Part shown: positions 25,026 through 37,645 of the stretch, piece by piece
Numbering within the stretch: the stretch's first letter is position 1
Layout of the letters: each line of letters starts with the position of its first letter
Source of the DNA: Akebia trifoliata
Taxonomy: Eukaryota; Streptophyta; Magnoliopsida; Ranunculales; Lardizabalaceae
Direction of reading: 5' to 3'
Length of the DNA stretch: 64,000 nt
Assembly: GCA_017979445.1 (NCBI GenBank)
Contig: CM030717.1
Span: 26,027,288-26,091,287 of the forward strand
Translations under genes and position numbers: made by a program
Notes under the pieces: generated by a model
The model's database searches: none
The model's input: only the letters and a program-made list of their open reading frames with translations
What the model was told of the DNA's origin: nothing

Positions 25026-27050
25026 CTGTGACGTTCTGTCAAACGCTAACAAAAATCCCCATGTCAGATCTCGAAGTACTAGGTGGCACCTCGAAATTTC
25101 GGCATGGTCTCCTCTGTTTATGTTAGCATTCCAAGGCGTTCAACCTGCACCTAATAAATGACATACAATCCTACATATAAACAAACAAAATATAATACTA
25201 GCGGAAGCCTATATACATCTAATAACGAACAAAAATCAGAGTGCGAAAGAAGAAGTTTATATACACGATTATACATAAATTCCTCATTCTAACAAAATTC
25301 CTAACGTTTAAAATCAAAATCTTTATTACTCTTAGAAAAATCTACACCACTAGGGGTAATAACCCCAATACTCACCAGGTAATGGACTCTGGTCGTCTAT
25401 CTGACCCACCAGATGGTTCTCACTCATGTTCTACACCTACCTTACTAAGCTTCGGATCTGAAACTAAAAAAATGGAGAAAGAAAGGGTGAGTAACAATGG
25501 TTACCCAGTAAGTAAGAAAATAATTTCTGCCAATAACCTCTCCTAACATAAACGAATAAACATATTGAATCATTTTAAAATATGCAAAGTTTTACAGAAA
25601 ATACTACGATTAACTAGTACATATAGCTAGGGATGAGCAACTAAACATTTTAAAACTCACATTACATCGATCATCATTACTCACTATAACATTTTCTTTT
25701 TATACAAATCTAATTGATCAAATGGAAACATTAAACATGCATTTCATTTTATATATCAAAATAAGACAACAGATACATAATACACAATGGTAGAGTATTA
25801 GAATTAAAGAGTTGGGATTCACGAGTGGATCGCTCCCAGTCGGGACATGATGTTACAATTCTTCTCTAGCTTTTAGTTCTTGATTTTGTGACTGGTCGCT
25901 ACATTTACCACGTTTGGTTGACCATTTATCAGGCTCAGACTAGCCGTTTGACGTGACCGTAAGCAATGGGTCTCTTTTCGATGTGTCAGAACGTCCGACT
26001 ACTATATATTGTAAGTGATCACTGACTAATCATCTTCGTCTATGCCGATCAGGCGAGCATGTGATTCCCAAATATACAAACCATTCGTATACGACCACCT
26101 TTACATTACAAATTCACTGGTAAAGATAGAGAGGAATAACCCGAATTCCAGTTGTGACTCCACTCTTATACGCGTCCAATACCACGTATGAGCTTGGTGG
26201 TCCCTACCGTACATCCCAGGATAGTACACCACTCCGGATGATATGACGCACTATCCCTTCCGGCATTCACAAACTCTTTAACAGCTCACAAAATAATTAC
26301 ATATATATTATTTTCATTTAAAAACAAAAGAGAAATTGACAATACAAGGTTGAGAATGGATATCCAAATCCCAACCATACAACTGTGGCCAAACGGCCTA
26401 AAATAAATAAAAGAACGGAAACGTAAACAGCGTCTCGCGCTAACAGAAAGTAAATAAACATGCAACCAGTAATATTATCCCTAGATATCCATTCACAAAC
26501 CTACACAACACAATAATGTAAAATGCAAACATCATCCTCGAGTGTGATTCTGATATTTTACCGTTTTCATACATTTTTTCCTTTTTTCAAATTTTACAGT
26601 TTTCAATCTTTCAAAAAAAATATCCACTTTCTGATATTCATCAATTCAATATGAGTTAATTCAATATTAAGTCATTTTTCCAATTATGAAATTCATTTTT
26701 ATCAATAACATTGAAAAGTCACAAAACTTAGATCAAAACGCGGTCTGAGCGATGCACAGGACCAAACTGACGGAAATAACCCGGTGAAATATCCTACTAA
26801 CATATAATTTGTTATAAAATACAGTTAAACATATCAAACATGCAAGTTTTGACATGAATTTGAAATAACCAATTGAATTCGATAATTTTTTGAAACTCAC
26901 CACAAATTTTTAATAAAATCCTAAATGCAAATTTCACAATCTAAGATTACTAATAGAAATTGAGAGTTCCTTACTATCACTAGGCGACAAAATTGAAGCA
27001 CGTGCACGGAAATCGAGGTGATCAACACGGAAATCGAGACGGATCAATTC
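25026..27050 (-). repeat. Chromovirus LTR3, left part
   Basis: Aligns with LTR1 and LTR2 from the LTR edge up to a GGATCAA sequence at about 27044, where it jumps into solo LTR B'. The missing piece corresponds to about 15680-16360 of the LTR2/B region. The LTR resumes at 55328 after B' and X. Confidence 0.85.
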
Positions 27051-30000
27051 GATTATATTTTGAACAATATGAAATCAATTTTCAATGCTACATATATAAG
27101 ATTAGTGAATTGGCTCATTGACGATATTTTATCAAAGAGATTCGATTTTTGAACCGTTACGTGCATTAAATTAGTCAGTCAACTCACATATTTTTTTATC
27201 AAATAAATTTGATTTTTGAAATGCCACATGCATTAAATCAGTGAGTTGACTCACATGCCTAATTTTAAAATAAAATCGATTCAAATTTTCAATGTCCTCA
27301 AAATCAGCGAGTCGACTTGCAATTTGTTAATCAAAAGAATCAAGATTTTTTTGGAATCGCCACGTGTATTAAATCCGTGATTTGACTCACAATTTTTATA
27401 AAAGAAACGCGATTTTTGAAATGCCACGTGTCCTAAAATCAGTGGATTAACCTACATGCCCAATTTTTAAAAAAAAAAATCGAATCAAATTTCCAATGTA
27501 CACCAAAATCAGTAAGTTAACTCACGTACCCATTCCATAGAAAAATTTTGATTTTGGACTTTCGATGCATGCAAAAATCATTGAGTCGATCCTATATACC
27601 CAACTTCATAGAATATTTCTAATATACACAACATCAACGAGTCAACTCAACAATCTTCATAAAAAAAATTCAATTTTTTTTATCCTCCACGTGTACCAAA
27701 ATTAATGAATTAATCCACATATTCTTTTTATTTTAAAATTGATTTTTTTTTGTCACTACTTGTATCAAAATTAGTGAATTGATTAATATCAATGTTAGCG
27801 GGTTGGCCCAATAACATCATAAATCGATAAATTGACTCGATAATATGAACATCCAAGGAGCCAATTCACCAACTTGATATATACGAGCTAATTCGTTCAA
27901 TCTATCATAAAAGATGAGCGAATCGTTCCATTAATATTTTGGAATAAAAAAGATCACCATTAGTACAACGTATATCTCAAAAAAAAAGCGACTAATCAAA
28001 TTAGGTGCATAAAAAAATCAAGGAAATAAAAAATAAAAAAAATAAAAACTCACCTCTACCGAATAACTTCAGATGTTTGAACTCCTTCAACAAAAACCTC
28101 GAAACAGCTTGTGAGTTGTATTATGCGGCTGGCTGTAGTTGTTGGCTATATGAGGAAAGAAGGAAAAACAAAATGGCGTTGATGTGGCTGTTAACCGGCT
28201 GTGAGTGAAACAAAAGAAAAGCAACATGCGTTGTTGTTGGGACAAGTTGGAGAAGAAGGCAGAGATTGAAGATGGTTGAACTGTGGGGCTGCTAATGGAA
28301 ATGATAATAGTGCTATTAGGGACGATGGTTGGGGCTGTTGAAGACGAAGAAAATGTATGCTTCTCAACTGGTTTTAATGGCTGAAAATGAAAAAGAGGGG
28401 TGGTTTAGTTACTATTAGAGGTGGTGTGAAGATGAAGAGGATAAATGGGGAAGATGGTTGTTGTTGTTTCTAATGGTGAAGAGAAGGGGAACCTGAGGGC
28501 GTCAATGGAGAAGGTGGCTGGTTTTCTCCGAAAAGAATAGGTTACAGGTTTAATGGCAGCACCAAACGTTTTTTTTTTATTTTTTATTTCTCTATTGTTT
28601 TTAAAGAGGTAGCTTGAGTAGAAGACGTGGGAAAGGGTTGCAACCCTTTTCCTTCTTTTTTTCTCTTTTTTCTCCTCTCTAATGGCTGCTCATGTTTCTC
28701 CTTCATGGCTTGGGACAGCAAGCCTTTATATAGATTTTGAGAGAGGAAAATGAAAGACGTGGTTGGTTATAGAGAAGAGGTTGTGGACGTGGCTGCTTTT
28801 CGACATGGGGGGTGAGGAGAGCGGTTAGAGAAAAGGGAAAGAAGGCGTTGAAGATGTGGGGGTGAAGAGAGTGATTCGAGAAGGGAGAAGAAAGCGTTGG
28901 GGAAGAAGAAGAAAAAACATGTTTTTGTTTTTTATTTTTGAATTTTTTTTTTATTTTTTATTTTTTTTAGTTTTTTTATTTTTTTTAAAATTGAGAGAGG
29001 GGGTTCCTACGTTACTCGTACTACGGTAATTCTCCGCCAATGAGTCGTGATTGGTTAATGAATTGATTTTCTTTCCGATTGGTTGATTTCGAAATTTTTT
29101 TTATTTTAGTCGACATTTTGATTTGAAATTTAATTTGATGTTTTAAATTACATTTGAATTTTTATTTGATTTTAAATTTTGAATTTCGATTATAATTTAA
29201 TTTGAATTTTGATATTAAATTTGGTTGTTGATTGATTTGATTTTGATTTTTGATTGGTTGATCGTTCGATTTTATTTTTACATTTTAATTGGTTGGGTGA
29301 TTTGATTTTAATTTGAGTTTTAATTGTTTAATTTGAATTTAATTTTTAATTTAAATTTTGAACGGGTTGATTAATTTGCGTTTTAATTTGAAATTTAAAT
29401 TGATTTTAATTTTTAATTGGTCGGTTGATTGGATTTCGATTGGTTAAGTTTTGAGTTTTAATTAGATGTTAGATTGGATTCGATTTTAAATTTTAAATTT
29501 ATTGATAGAATTTGAGTTTAATTTTTATGGTTGATTACTTGAAATTTTTATTTGGTTGATCGAATTTTTTATTATTATTCTTTTTAATTGAAAAATAAAA
29601 TTTGATTGGATTTAATTGTTCGATTTTAAATTTAGTTGTTTGATTTAATTTTAATTATTTGATTTTAATTTTAATTATTTGGATTTTTAATTTGAATTGT
29701 TTTATTTTTAATTTGAATTTTATTTTTATTTTAGATTGGATTTCGATTTACATTGACTTAGGGATCGGGATCTCTAAATTGTAGAGTTGGATATTGAAAG
29801 GTATTTTGGTCTTTTAGCGATTTTTACAGATTTTTCTTGAACTTCTCTGTTTTCATTGATTTGGGGTCTCGTTAGACTTGAAATCACGTTCTGAGTGCAA
29901 TGGAGGTACTTTCGAGATATTTCGGAGGTCCGAGGTTTATGAGGGGTATTTTCGTCATTTTAATGATTTTTTATAAATTTTTATAAATTTATCTGTTTTC

Positions 30001-30462
30001 ATCGATTTGGGTCCCGTTAGACTCGAAATCACGTTCTGAGTGCAATGGAGGTAATTTCGAGACTTTTCGGACATCCAAAATTTATGAAGGGTATTTTCGT
30101 CATTTTTATGATTTTTACAGATTTTTTTGAATTTTATCATAAGGTTTCTTTCAGTCACTGTGTGAGTATTCTTAAGTTCTAAAATTATATTTTTCTAGCG
30201 TAACGAGGTCTCTAAGTTATCGAATTATGTAACAAACCTATGTTTACGTGCTTGCTAAGTTGGGTGTAAGGTGTAGCGATCCTAAGCGTGCGTAAATTTC
30301 TAGGTCGAGTAGTGACGAGTAGGGGGAATGAAAAGACTAGAAACGGAACCAATCAAGCAGTACTCTCAGGCCTTCAAGTTCTTTTATATTCATCATTAGG
30401 AATCCACCAAAATCGGGTGACGAATTGTCGAATTAGGCAGATGCAATAATGGGGTGTCTATA
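27044..30462 (-). mobile_element. Truncated solo LTR B'
   Basis: Colinear with LTR B from 16359 to 19746, including the TATA box (28723-28732), the TA-rich tract and the 145-bp repeats. It ends GTGTCTATA followed by GTGAG (30463-30467), the same right target duplication as B. It has lost the first roughly 390 bp of B, including the GAAGGTGTTAGGCACC motif, plus adjoining host LTR. B and B' therefore derive from one insertion event followed by duplication. Confidence 0.85.
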
Positions 30463-30473
30463 GTGAGGGATTT

Positions 30474-32187
30474 TGAAAGCGCCCTCGATCCGCAGGGTGC
30501 GCGGATCCGCTTTTGACCCTTGAGGTTTGGTAGTCGCCACCCAGTTATTACGGACCAAGAACCGATCAATGACTCTAAATAGATAAAGGACTAATCTAAA
30601 ACAGAAGAAAAACTGAATTCGGAGATCACGTTACGGGGTTGGAAGGTGTTAGGCACCAACCCCGCCCGGCCAAAACCGGTCTCTACTAATTTTCCCAAAT
30701 AAGTTACATTGCTAAAACAAAACCTAGATAATAAAAAAATAAAAAAAGTAAAAATAAAAAGTTATACCTTCCCGATAGCAAAGATTTTGTTCCCTTAGAT
30801 CCAACAAAAGTTGCTCCTTGTACCGTACTTCTTGCTTCGTTCTGTCTCCGGATTTGATTTTCGATTTCCAAGGCAAGGTATCTCTTTTTTCCTTGGATCT
30901 GAATTCTTCGAGTTTGTTATGGACTTTGAGGTGTTTTTGAAAGACTTTTAGGTGTTTTTTAGGCTAAAATCGAAGAAGGGATGTTAGGTAAGGAGTTGGG
31001 GCTCCAAAATTAGGGTTTATGATTTGATACGAAAATAGGGTGTGAGGACCTCTATTTATAGATTTTTTTAGGAGTTGATTTAGATAGAATTAGTGTTTGA
31101 TTAGATTTCTTTTAATTAGAGTTGTATTTTAGTTAGAATAGTTTTAGGTAGAGTTGTATTTTAATTAGAATTGTTTTCGGTAGCATTGTTTTTTAGTTAG
31201 AACTCTATTAGATGGAGTTATTATTTAATTAGAACTCTATTAGGATTTTGACTTTTGGTCTTATTTGATTGACTTTAAAATTTTGACTTTAGTTTTAATT
31301 AATTGACTTTTAATATTTTGACTTTGGTTTTAATTAATTGACTTTAATTTTGACTTTAGTCTTAATTGATTGACTTTTAATACCTTGACCTTAGTCTTGC
31401 TTGATTGACTTTAATTTTTTGGAGAACCCTCCTCTATTATATTTTTAATTCTTTGGACTCCCAAATGGAGGGGTGCTTAAAGAAATATCTCACGAACCCT
31501 CAACAATTTTTCATGAGAGTCCGATTGATCGATTTTTTTTAGTTCAAAATTTTAAATAAATTTCATTAATGTTTCACTTTAATTATTTAATATTTTATTT
31601 ATTAATTTCGAAATTTTTAATTATGAAAATTGTGAAATTATCATTTTGCCCCCTGAGAGGACTTTTCACGTTTTAAGTCAATTTTTAATGTTCTAGGATG
31701 TTTTAGAATCGATTTTTCGTAAGGAAATCAATGTGAATGTTGGTTTGTGTCATTTATGAAATTTTTTGTGTGAAATGATCATGAACTTTATGAGGGGCAT
31801 TTTCGTAATTTTATCAAATTGTGTGAAAATTGGCGAAATGATTTATGTTATTTCGATTTGTTGTTTTATGTGTTTGAATGGGTTTTCCTAAGCGAAATGT
31901 AGGCTCTAAGGTTGTTTTGATGTTAGGGGTATTTTGGTAATTTGATCAATTTTTTTATCGTGAAGCTTCTTTTTGTTTGCAAGATGATGATTTCTATGTT
32001 TCTGGGATTGGATTTTTCTAGCGTAGCGTGGTTTCTAAGTTTTGTAAGTTCGAGATACCTCATCCGGATTTCTGAAACATATATGATAACAAAATAAAGC
32101 AATGGAATACACATCCATCATTGGGAATCATTGCGATCAGGTTGACGAGTTGATTAATCAGGCGGATGCAAAAATGAGGTGTCTACA
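30474..32187 (-). repeat. Ogre LTR A (1714 bp), 3' LTR of X
   Basis: Starts TGAAAGCGCC, ends GGTGTCTACA. The TATA box CTATAAATAG is at 31052-31061 (minus). The nested hairpin with arms GGGGTTGG (30635-30642) and CCAACCCC (30656-30663) surrounds GGTGTTAGGCACC. A terminal palindrome, GATCCGCA/CGCGGATC around GGGTG, lies near 30485. Compared with R it lacks about 40 bp before GATTTGATAC, which lie between two AGGGTTTATG repeats in R: a slippage-type loss. The 63-codon frame at 31923-32114 is not credible. Confidence 0.92.
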
Positions 32188-32201
32188 GATGCCCCTCTTT
32201 C
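32188..32201 (-). promoter_or_regulatory. Polypurine tract of X
   Basis: The minus strand reads GAAAGAGGGGCATC immediately before the LTR start TGTAGACACC. The same tract follows LTR M (45034) and LTR W (58781). Confidence 0.85.
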
Positions 32202-32493
32202 GCAGAGGGTTGAAGCAAACTAGATAGCGAATCTATTTTGGTAGATAGTGCGATATCCGAATGCCAAAGCTAGTGACAGTTCATTTTACAGCCTGATTTA
32301 GCAATTCATCGAGGTGTTCGGATCCTTGAGGGTAAAGCTCTCCACGAATTAAAAATTTGTCAGGTCCTTGAGCGTAAACTCTCACTAGTAGTTTCAGATC
32401 CTTCAATTTTAGAAAATTCTCCTTGACTGATGTAACAATTGTGCAAGTGTGTGGACTTAAAATCTCAGATAAATTTGAGTAAAATCTGAGCAC

Positions 32494-32771
32494 AAAGTGA
32501 ATATAAATTAGGCATAAACTGAGCATAGACTGAGCATAAACTGAGCATAACTGAGCATAATTTGAGCATAAACTGATCATAATTCCGAGAAAACCCTCAG
32601 CGGCAACTGAGCAAAATCCAAGATAGCCCTTGGCGGCAACTGAGCAAAATCCAAGATAACCCTTGGCGGCATCTGAGCAAAATCCAAGATAACCCTTGGC
32701 GGCAACTGAGCAAAATCCAAGATAACCCTTGGCGGTAACTGAGCAAAATCCAAGATAACCCTTGACGGCAA
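32494..32771 (-). repeat. 33/34-bp minisatellite, short array in the 3' UTR of X
   Basis: One 34-bp unit and five 33-bp units (32573-32771, exactly 34 + 5x33 bp) with core CCAAGATAACCCTTGG. They are preceded on the left by short repeats of about 11-12 bp of the type CTGAGCATAAA (32494-32572). The 33-bp form keeps one reading frame, giving the 11-residue repeat LPPRVILDFAQ in minus frames, but there is no evidence that it is translated. Confidence 0.88.
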
Positions 32772-34248
32772 CTGAGCAAAACTGGCAGAGAAATGAAGGA
32801 ATTTTGGGAATGAATGAATGGATTTGGAGAAGACTGATTAGAATAAATCGGAGAACAAATAAATCTGGAAGATAATGAATCTGGAAGAGAAATGATCGAA
32901 TCCAAGAATGATTGGATCTGGAAAAGAAACTGGAAACGCCATATTTCCTAATGAGTCAAATGTGAGATCCTAAGTACTTTTGTTTGAACCTCAAAAAAGT
33001 TTCATGAATTTAAAACCTGAGTTTTTATTTCTTTTGAACCTCAAGGATTTTTTTTTTTTTTTTTTTGAAAAACTGTTATCAAGAGGGTAACCTTAAATTT
33101 GGAGTTCTCATCATCTTTTAGGATTAACATCGCTCAAAAATAAAATGCCCCTAGTTTGACAATGAACATGGTATTGAAGATAATTGAACACATCATGCAA
33201 AAAATAAAAAAAATGCCCCTAGTATAAGGGGGAAAAAGTTACATTAAAGAAGAAGGAAAATGCCCCTTGTATGAAGGTTCGAAATATTTGATTACTACAA
33301 GCGCAATAAAGACTCAACTTTTAATTTTGATTAATTTTATTGAAGGTTTTAAGTCAGGCTCAAGAGAACAAAATATTTCCTTTTGAGACTCATCACAGAC
33401 TTCACCCTTCTCTCCATTGGTTCACTCGGGGAAGCAAATATTTTCAAATCGATCGTAGACAAGATACTTGTGGCTTCTGAGTCTATGCTAAGTATTGAAC
33501 TTGATTATTCAGACTTCTGATGTTCCGGCTCCGACTGATCTCAGCTTGGGATTTTCTTCTGTTTTTCTTTGTTGCTCTAACTTTTGCCTAGATCGCCTTT
33601 TCAGGTTTTCGATCTAGCGAGCTCTTTCTTTTTTTCTTGGCTCTGATTGTTGCCAAAGTTGTCCTTTTAGATTTTTCAACCTTGTGAGCTTGCCTTAATT
33701 TTTGCCTAAGTCGCCCTTTTCGGATTTTCGACTTAGCAGGCTTCATGATTTTTTTGTTTTCTGTCTGAACTTCTGGAGTTACTGTCTGATCATGCTTTGC
33801 TATCTTCCTTGACTTTTCGTACGGTACTTAAGAGGACTTTCATAGGTAGGCTTGGGACTAGACATAAAATGAAAGGGATTTTGAGGCTCAAAAACCCAAA
33901 TGCCCCTTGTGTGGCATTTCTTTTAAAAATTTTCTTGAATTTTCTTCCCCATTTTGGATGATATTTTTTTTTTTTGAATTTTTTTTTTCATTTTTTATTG
34001 TGTGGGAAAATATTTTTTTTTTATGTGGTCGGGCCTAAAGTAACTTCTCAGGTTGCCTACGTACTCCAGAATTTTGGGATCAAACCAAAACGTAGTTCGA
34101 AGTTTCTCTCCACTAGGTTAGGTGATTGGGCTGAGAAAGAAAGAGGCATAATTTTTCTTTTTTAAAAAGCTGCAAAGAGGTTGAGAAAAGATATGTTGAA
34201 CTAAGTAACTAGGTAATATGAGGATTGATTCGGCCAAAGATGGTCTCC
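32772..34248 (-). other. 3' UTR of element X
   Basis: About 1.5 kb of non-coding sequence between the minisatellite and the pol stop. It contains scattered AAATGCCCCTTGT-like tracts (near 33168, 33213, 33258 and 33898), a poly-T run near 33050, and the stem-loop array at 33574-33741. Homologous sequence lies at 47984-49487 and 59721-61248. Confidence 0.75.
33574..33741 (-). ncRNA. Tandem stem-loop array in the 3' UTR of X (three units)
   Basis: Three successive units fold the same way but with different sequences. Inner 8-bp arms: CTAGATCG (33588-33595) with CGATCTAG (33610-33617); CAAAGTTG (33654-33661) with CAACCTTG (33677-33684); CTAAGTCG (33706-33713) with CGACTTAG (33729-33736). Loops are 14-15 nt. 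An outer 4-bp stem GCTC/GAGC encloses units 1 and 2, and GCCT/AGGC encloses unit 3, always with 10 nt on one side and 1 nt on the other. It is a cis RNA element by inference, not a known ncRNA family. Confidence 0.6.
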
Positions 34249-37200
34249 TTAAATGTAGTACCGTTTGATTTGGTCGAGGTTGGTTGGTTCTAGTAATTCG
34301 ATTCCATCATGATCTTGTAGCCTGACAGCTTTTCCTGGTAGTATTTCCTTGACGATGAACGGACCTCCCCAGTTTGGTTTGAACTTCCCTCTAGGGTCAA
34401 AAATAGGTGCCCGATTCTCTTTGAGTACTAAATCCCCGACTTGTAAGTGACGGGCCTTGATTTTTTTGTCAAACGCACGGGCGACTCTTCTTTGATAAGC
34501 TTGTACGTGATACAAGGCTCTTAATCGTTTTTCTTCGACCAAATTCAACTCTTCATACCGTTGGCGAACCCAATCTGCTTCCGACAATTGACTTTCTAAT
34601 AAGACCCTGAGAGACGGAATTTCCATTTCAACTGGCAAAACGGCTTCCATACCATACACTAAGGAGTAGGGAGTAGCTCCAGTAGAAGATCGAATTGAAG
34701 TTCGATATGCCCATAATGCAAATGGCAATTTTTCTGACCAATCTCGATACGATTGACACATTTTCCTGAGGATAGTCTTAATATTCTTATGAACTGCTTC
34801 GACTGCTCCATTAGTCTGAGGGCGGTAAGGAGATGATTTGTGGTGTGAGATTTTGAATTTTGAACACAATTTGATAACCTCAGCTTTAAAGTGCGACCCG
34901 TTATCAGATATCAGCTCCGAGGGTACCCCGTATCGACTAATGACATTTGTTTGGATAAACTTTGCAACTCGAGACGTAGTGAGGACCGCATAAGAGGCAG
35001 CTTCGACCCATTTGGTAAAATAATCAATGGCAACTAGAATGTATTCATGTCTGTTTGATGCCTTAGGCGATATTTTACCAATAATGTCAATTCCCCAGAC
35101 TGAGAATGGCCATGGTGAAGTCAGACCCACTAATTGAGATGGTGGCACATGTATAAGGTTCGCATGTATTTGGCACTTATGACAGGTTTTGACCATGTGA
35201 TGACAATCTATTTCCATCGTGGGCCAGTAGTATCCTTGTCTCATAATTTTCTTAGCTAACATTTTTCCACTCATGTGAGGGCCACATTCTCCTAAATGTA
35301 GTTCAACCATTATCTGTTCAGCTTGATCTTCATCAACACACAACAAATGAATCCCATCATAAGACCTTTTGTATAAATTTCCTGCGCATAGGATGAATTG
35401 AGATGCTAATCTTAGTAGGGTTTGTCGTTCCTTTCTCGATGCTTCTTCCGGGAATTCTTGTTTTTCCAACACTCTCTTTATATCTGTGTACCATGGCTTT
35501 CCATTGGGTAGTTGAGTAGCAATGTTGATCTGATGGCAGTATGCGGGTTTGTCCTTGACTTCAACAGTGATCGGCCTCAATTCCATGCCTGGGGGCAAAT
35601 GGATCATTGAAGATAAAGTTGCTAAGGAGTCAGCAAATCTGTTATCCTCCCTTGACAAGTGTTGGAACAGGATAGCTTTAAACTTACCGACTAAGTTTAA
35701 CAAATACTCATGATAAGGTTTCAACTTTTCATCCCTAGTCTTCCATTCTTCCAATGCTTGATGTATGACCAAGGCTGAATTCTCAAAAACTTCAATTTCT
35801 GTAATGCCCAGGTTCAAAGCAGCTTCAAGCCCAGTGATGCACGCCTCATATTCAGCCGTGTTATTAGTGTTCGAAAAGGCTAATTTAATAGCAATAGGAA
35901 TGTGGCATCCTTCTGGAGAAAACAGGACTGCCCCTATTCCATACCCATTTTGATTGGCGGCTCCATCAAAGTACAACTGCCATGTTTGGTTCTGCGGTTC
36001 TTCTTTAACGTGCAGGATGTTCTCATCTGGGAATTGATCGACAGGTCTTATTCCTTCTGCTAGAGGGTGATCTGCCAAGTATTCTGTTACAACTCTCCCT
36101 TTAATAGACTTCTGTGTAACATGCGTGATGTCAAACTCTAATAGCCACAATAACCATCGCGCGGTTCTCCCGGTCAATGTCGGCTTCTCGAAAAGATACT
36201 TGAGAGGATCCATCCGAGATAACAGGATAATTAAATGAGACAGTATATAGTGCCGGAGTCTCTGAGTAGCCCATACCAGTGCTAAGCAGGTTTTTTCGAG
36301 AGTCGAATATTTTCGTTCATACTCTAACATCTTCTTGTTGATGTAGTAGATGGCCCTTTCTTTTCGAGTATCTTTGTCATACTGTGCAAGCATGCATCCC
36401 ATAGCTTCTTCTGTGACTGACAGATAAAGAAGAAGTGGTTCGCCCGGTGTGGGTGGAACCAAAATAGGCGGGTTTAAGAGATACTCCTTAACTTGGTCGA
36501 AAGCCTTTTGACATTGCTCGTTCCAAACTGTTGGTTCATTCTTTTTTAGAAGCTTGAAAATAGGTTCGCAGACATTGGTGAGTTGAACGATGAATCTGCT
36601 AACATACTGGATTCTGCCTAGAAAATCTCGAATCTGCTTTTCAGTCTCGGGCGGCGGCATCTCTTGGATAGCTTTAATCTTCATAGGGTCTACTTCGATC
36701 CCGCTCTGACTGACGACAAATCCCAACAGCTTTCCAGAAGTTACTCTAAATACACATTTCTGTGGGTTGAGGCGGAGTTGGTACTTTTGAATTCTTGTGA
36801 GAAACTTTTCTAGCGCAGTAACGTGCCCCAGTCGTTCCTTAGATTTGACTATCATATCATCTACAAAGACTTCGACTTCCTAGTGTATCATGTCATGTAG
36901 TAAAGTCGTGGCTGCTCTTTGATAGGTGGCTCCAACGTTCTTCAAACCAAAAGGCATGACCTTGTAGCTAAAGGTTCCCCACTTTGTGATGAATGACATT
37001 TTTTGCATATCTCGAGGATCCATTTTTATCTGATTGTACCCCGAAAAACCATTCATGAAGGACAACAAAGCGTGCCCTGTTGTACTATCTACTAGGACAT
37101 CTATGTGTGGTAAAGGAAAACTATATTTTGGGCTTACTTTGTTTAGGTCTCTAAAATCCACACACATCCTGACTTTTCCATCTTTTTTCGGCACCAGGAC

Positions 37201-37645
37201 GACATTAGCAATCCACTCAGGGTATTCTACTACTTCCAAAAATCCAGCGTTAATCTGCTTCGTAACCTCTTCTTTAATTTTCAAAGTCCATTCCGGCTTC
37301 ATACGTCGAAGTTTCTGTTTGATTGGTCGAGCATCAGGATATAACAGAATCCAATGTTGAACAATATATGTGCTTACCCCCGGCATATCCTCGTAAGACC
37401 ACGCAAACACGTCTTTGAACTTTCTGAGCAAGTCTACTATCCCTTTGCGTTCATCGGGAGATAAAGTGACTCCTATCCGAATTTCCTGAGGACTTTTTTT
37501 TGTTCCGAGGTTGATAACCTCTACTTCCTCTATTAGAGGTTGAGACCGACGTTCATTTTCTTGTTCAAGTAATTTGATTATTTCAGGGGGAGGTTCCTCG
37601 TCAAAAGATCCTCCCTCCGAAGCAAGATTATTAGTTAAATTATTA
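34249..37645 (-). pseudogene. pol: Ogre/Tat pol of X: RT, two RNase H domains, integrase (one nonsense codon)
   Basis: A near-complete polymerase polyprotein of about 1130 codons, reading from about 37645 down. RT: WIANVVLVPKKDGKVRMCVD, then the active site FVDDMIVKSK. First RNase H: DPLKYLFEK ... EYLADHPLAE. Second, plant-acquired RNase H: WQLYFDGAANQNGYGIGA, NTAEYEACITGLEAAL, then EDNRFADSLA; the Asp expected in VFxDSALVIHQ is Asn here but Asp in element W. Integrase: HLGECGPH ... CHKCQ zinc site and a DDE core (WGIDIIGK, LISDNGSHF, PQTNGAVEA), ending with the GGPFIV module. The only break is a Lys-to-TAG at 36880-36882, next to the RT active site. Upstream of the first methionine (37431) the frame stays open to about 37645. 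It is in a different frame from gag-pro. Confidence 0.93.
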
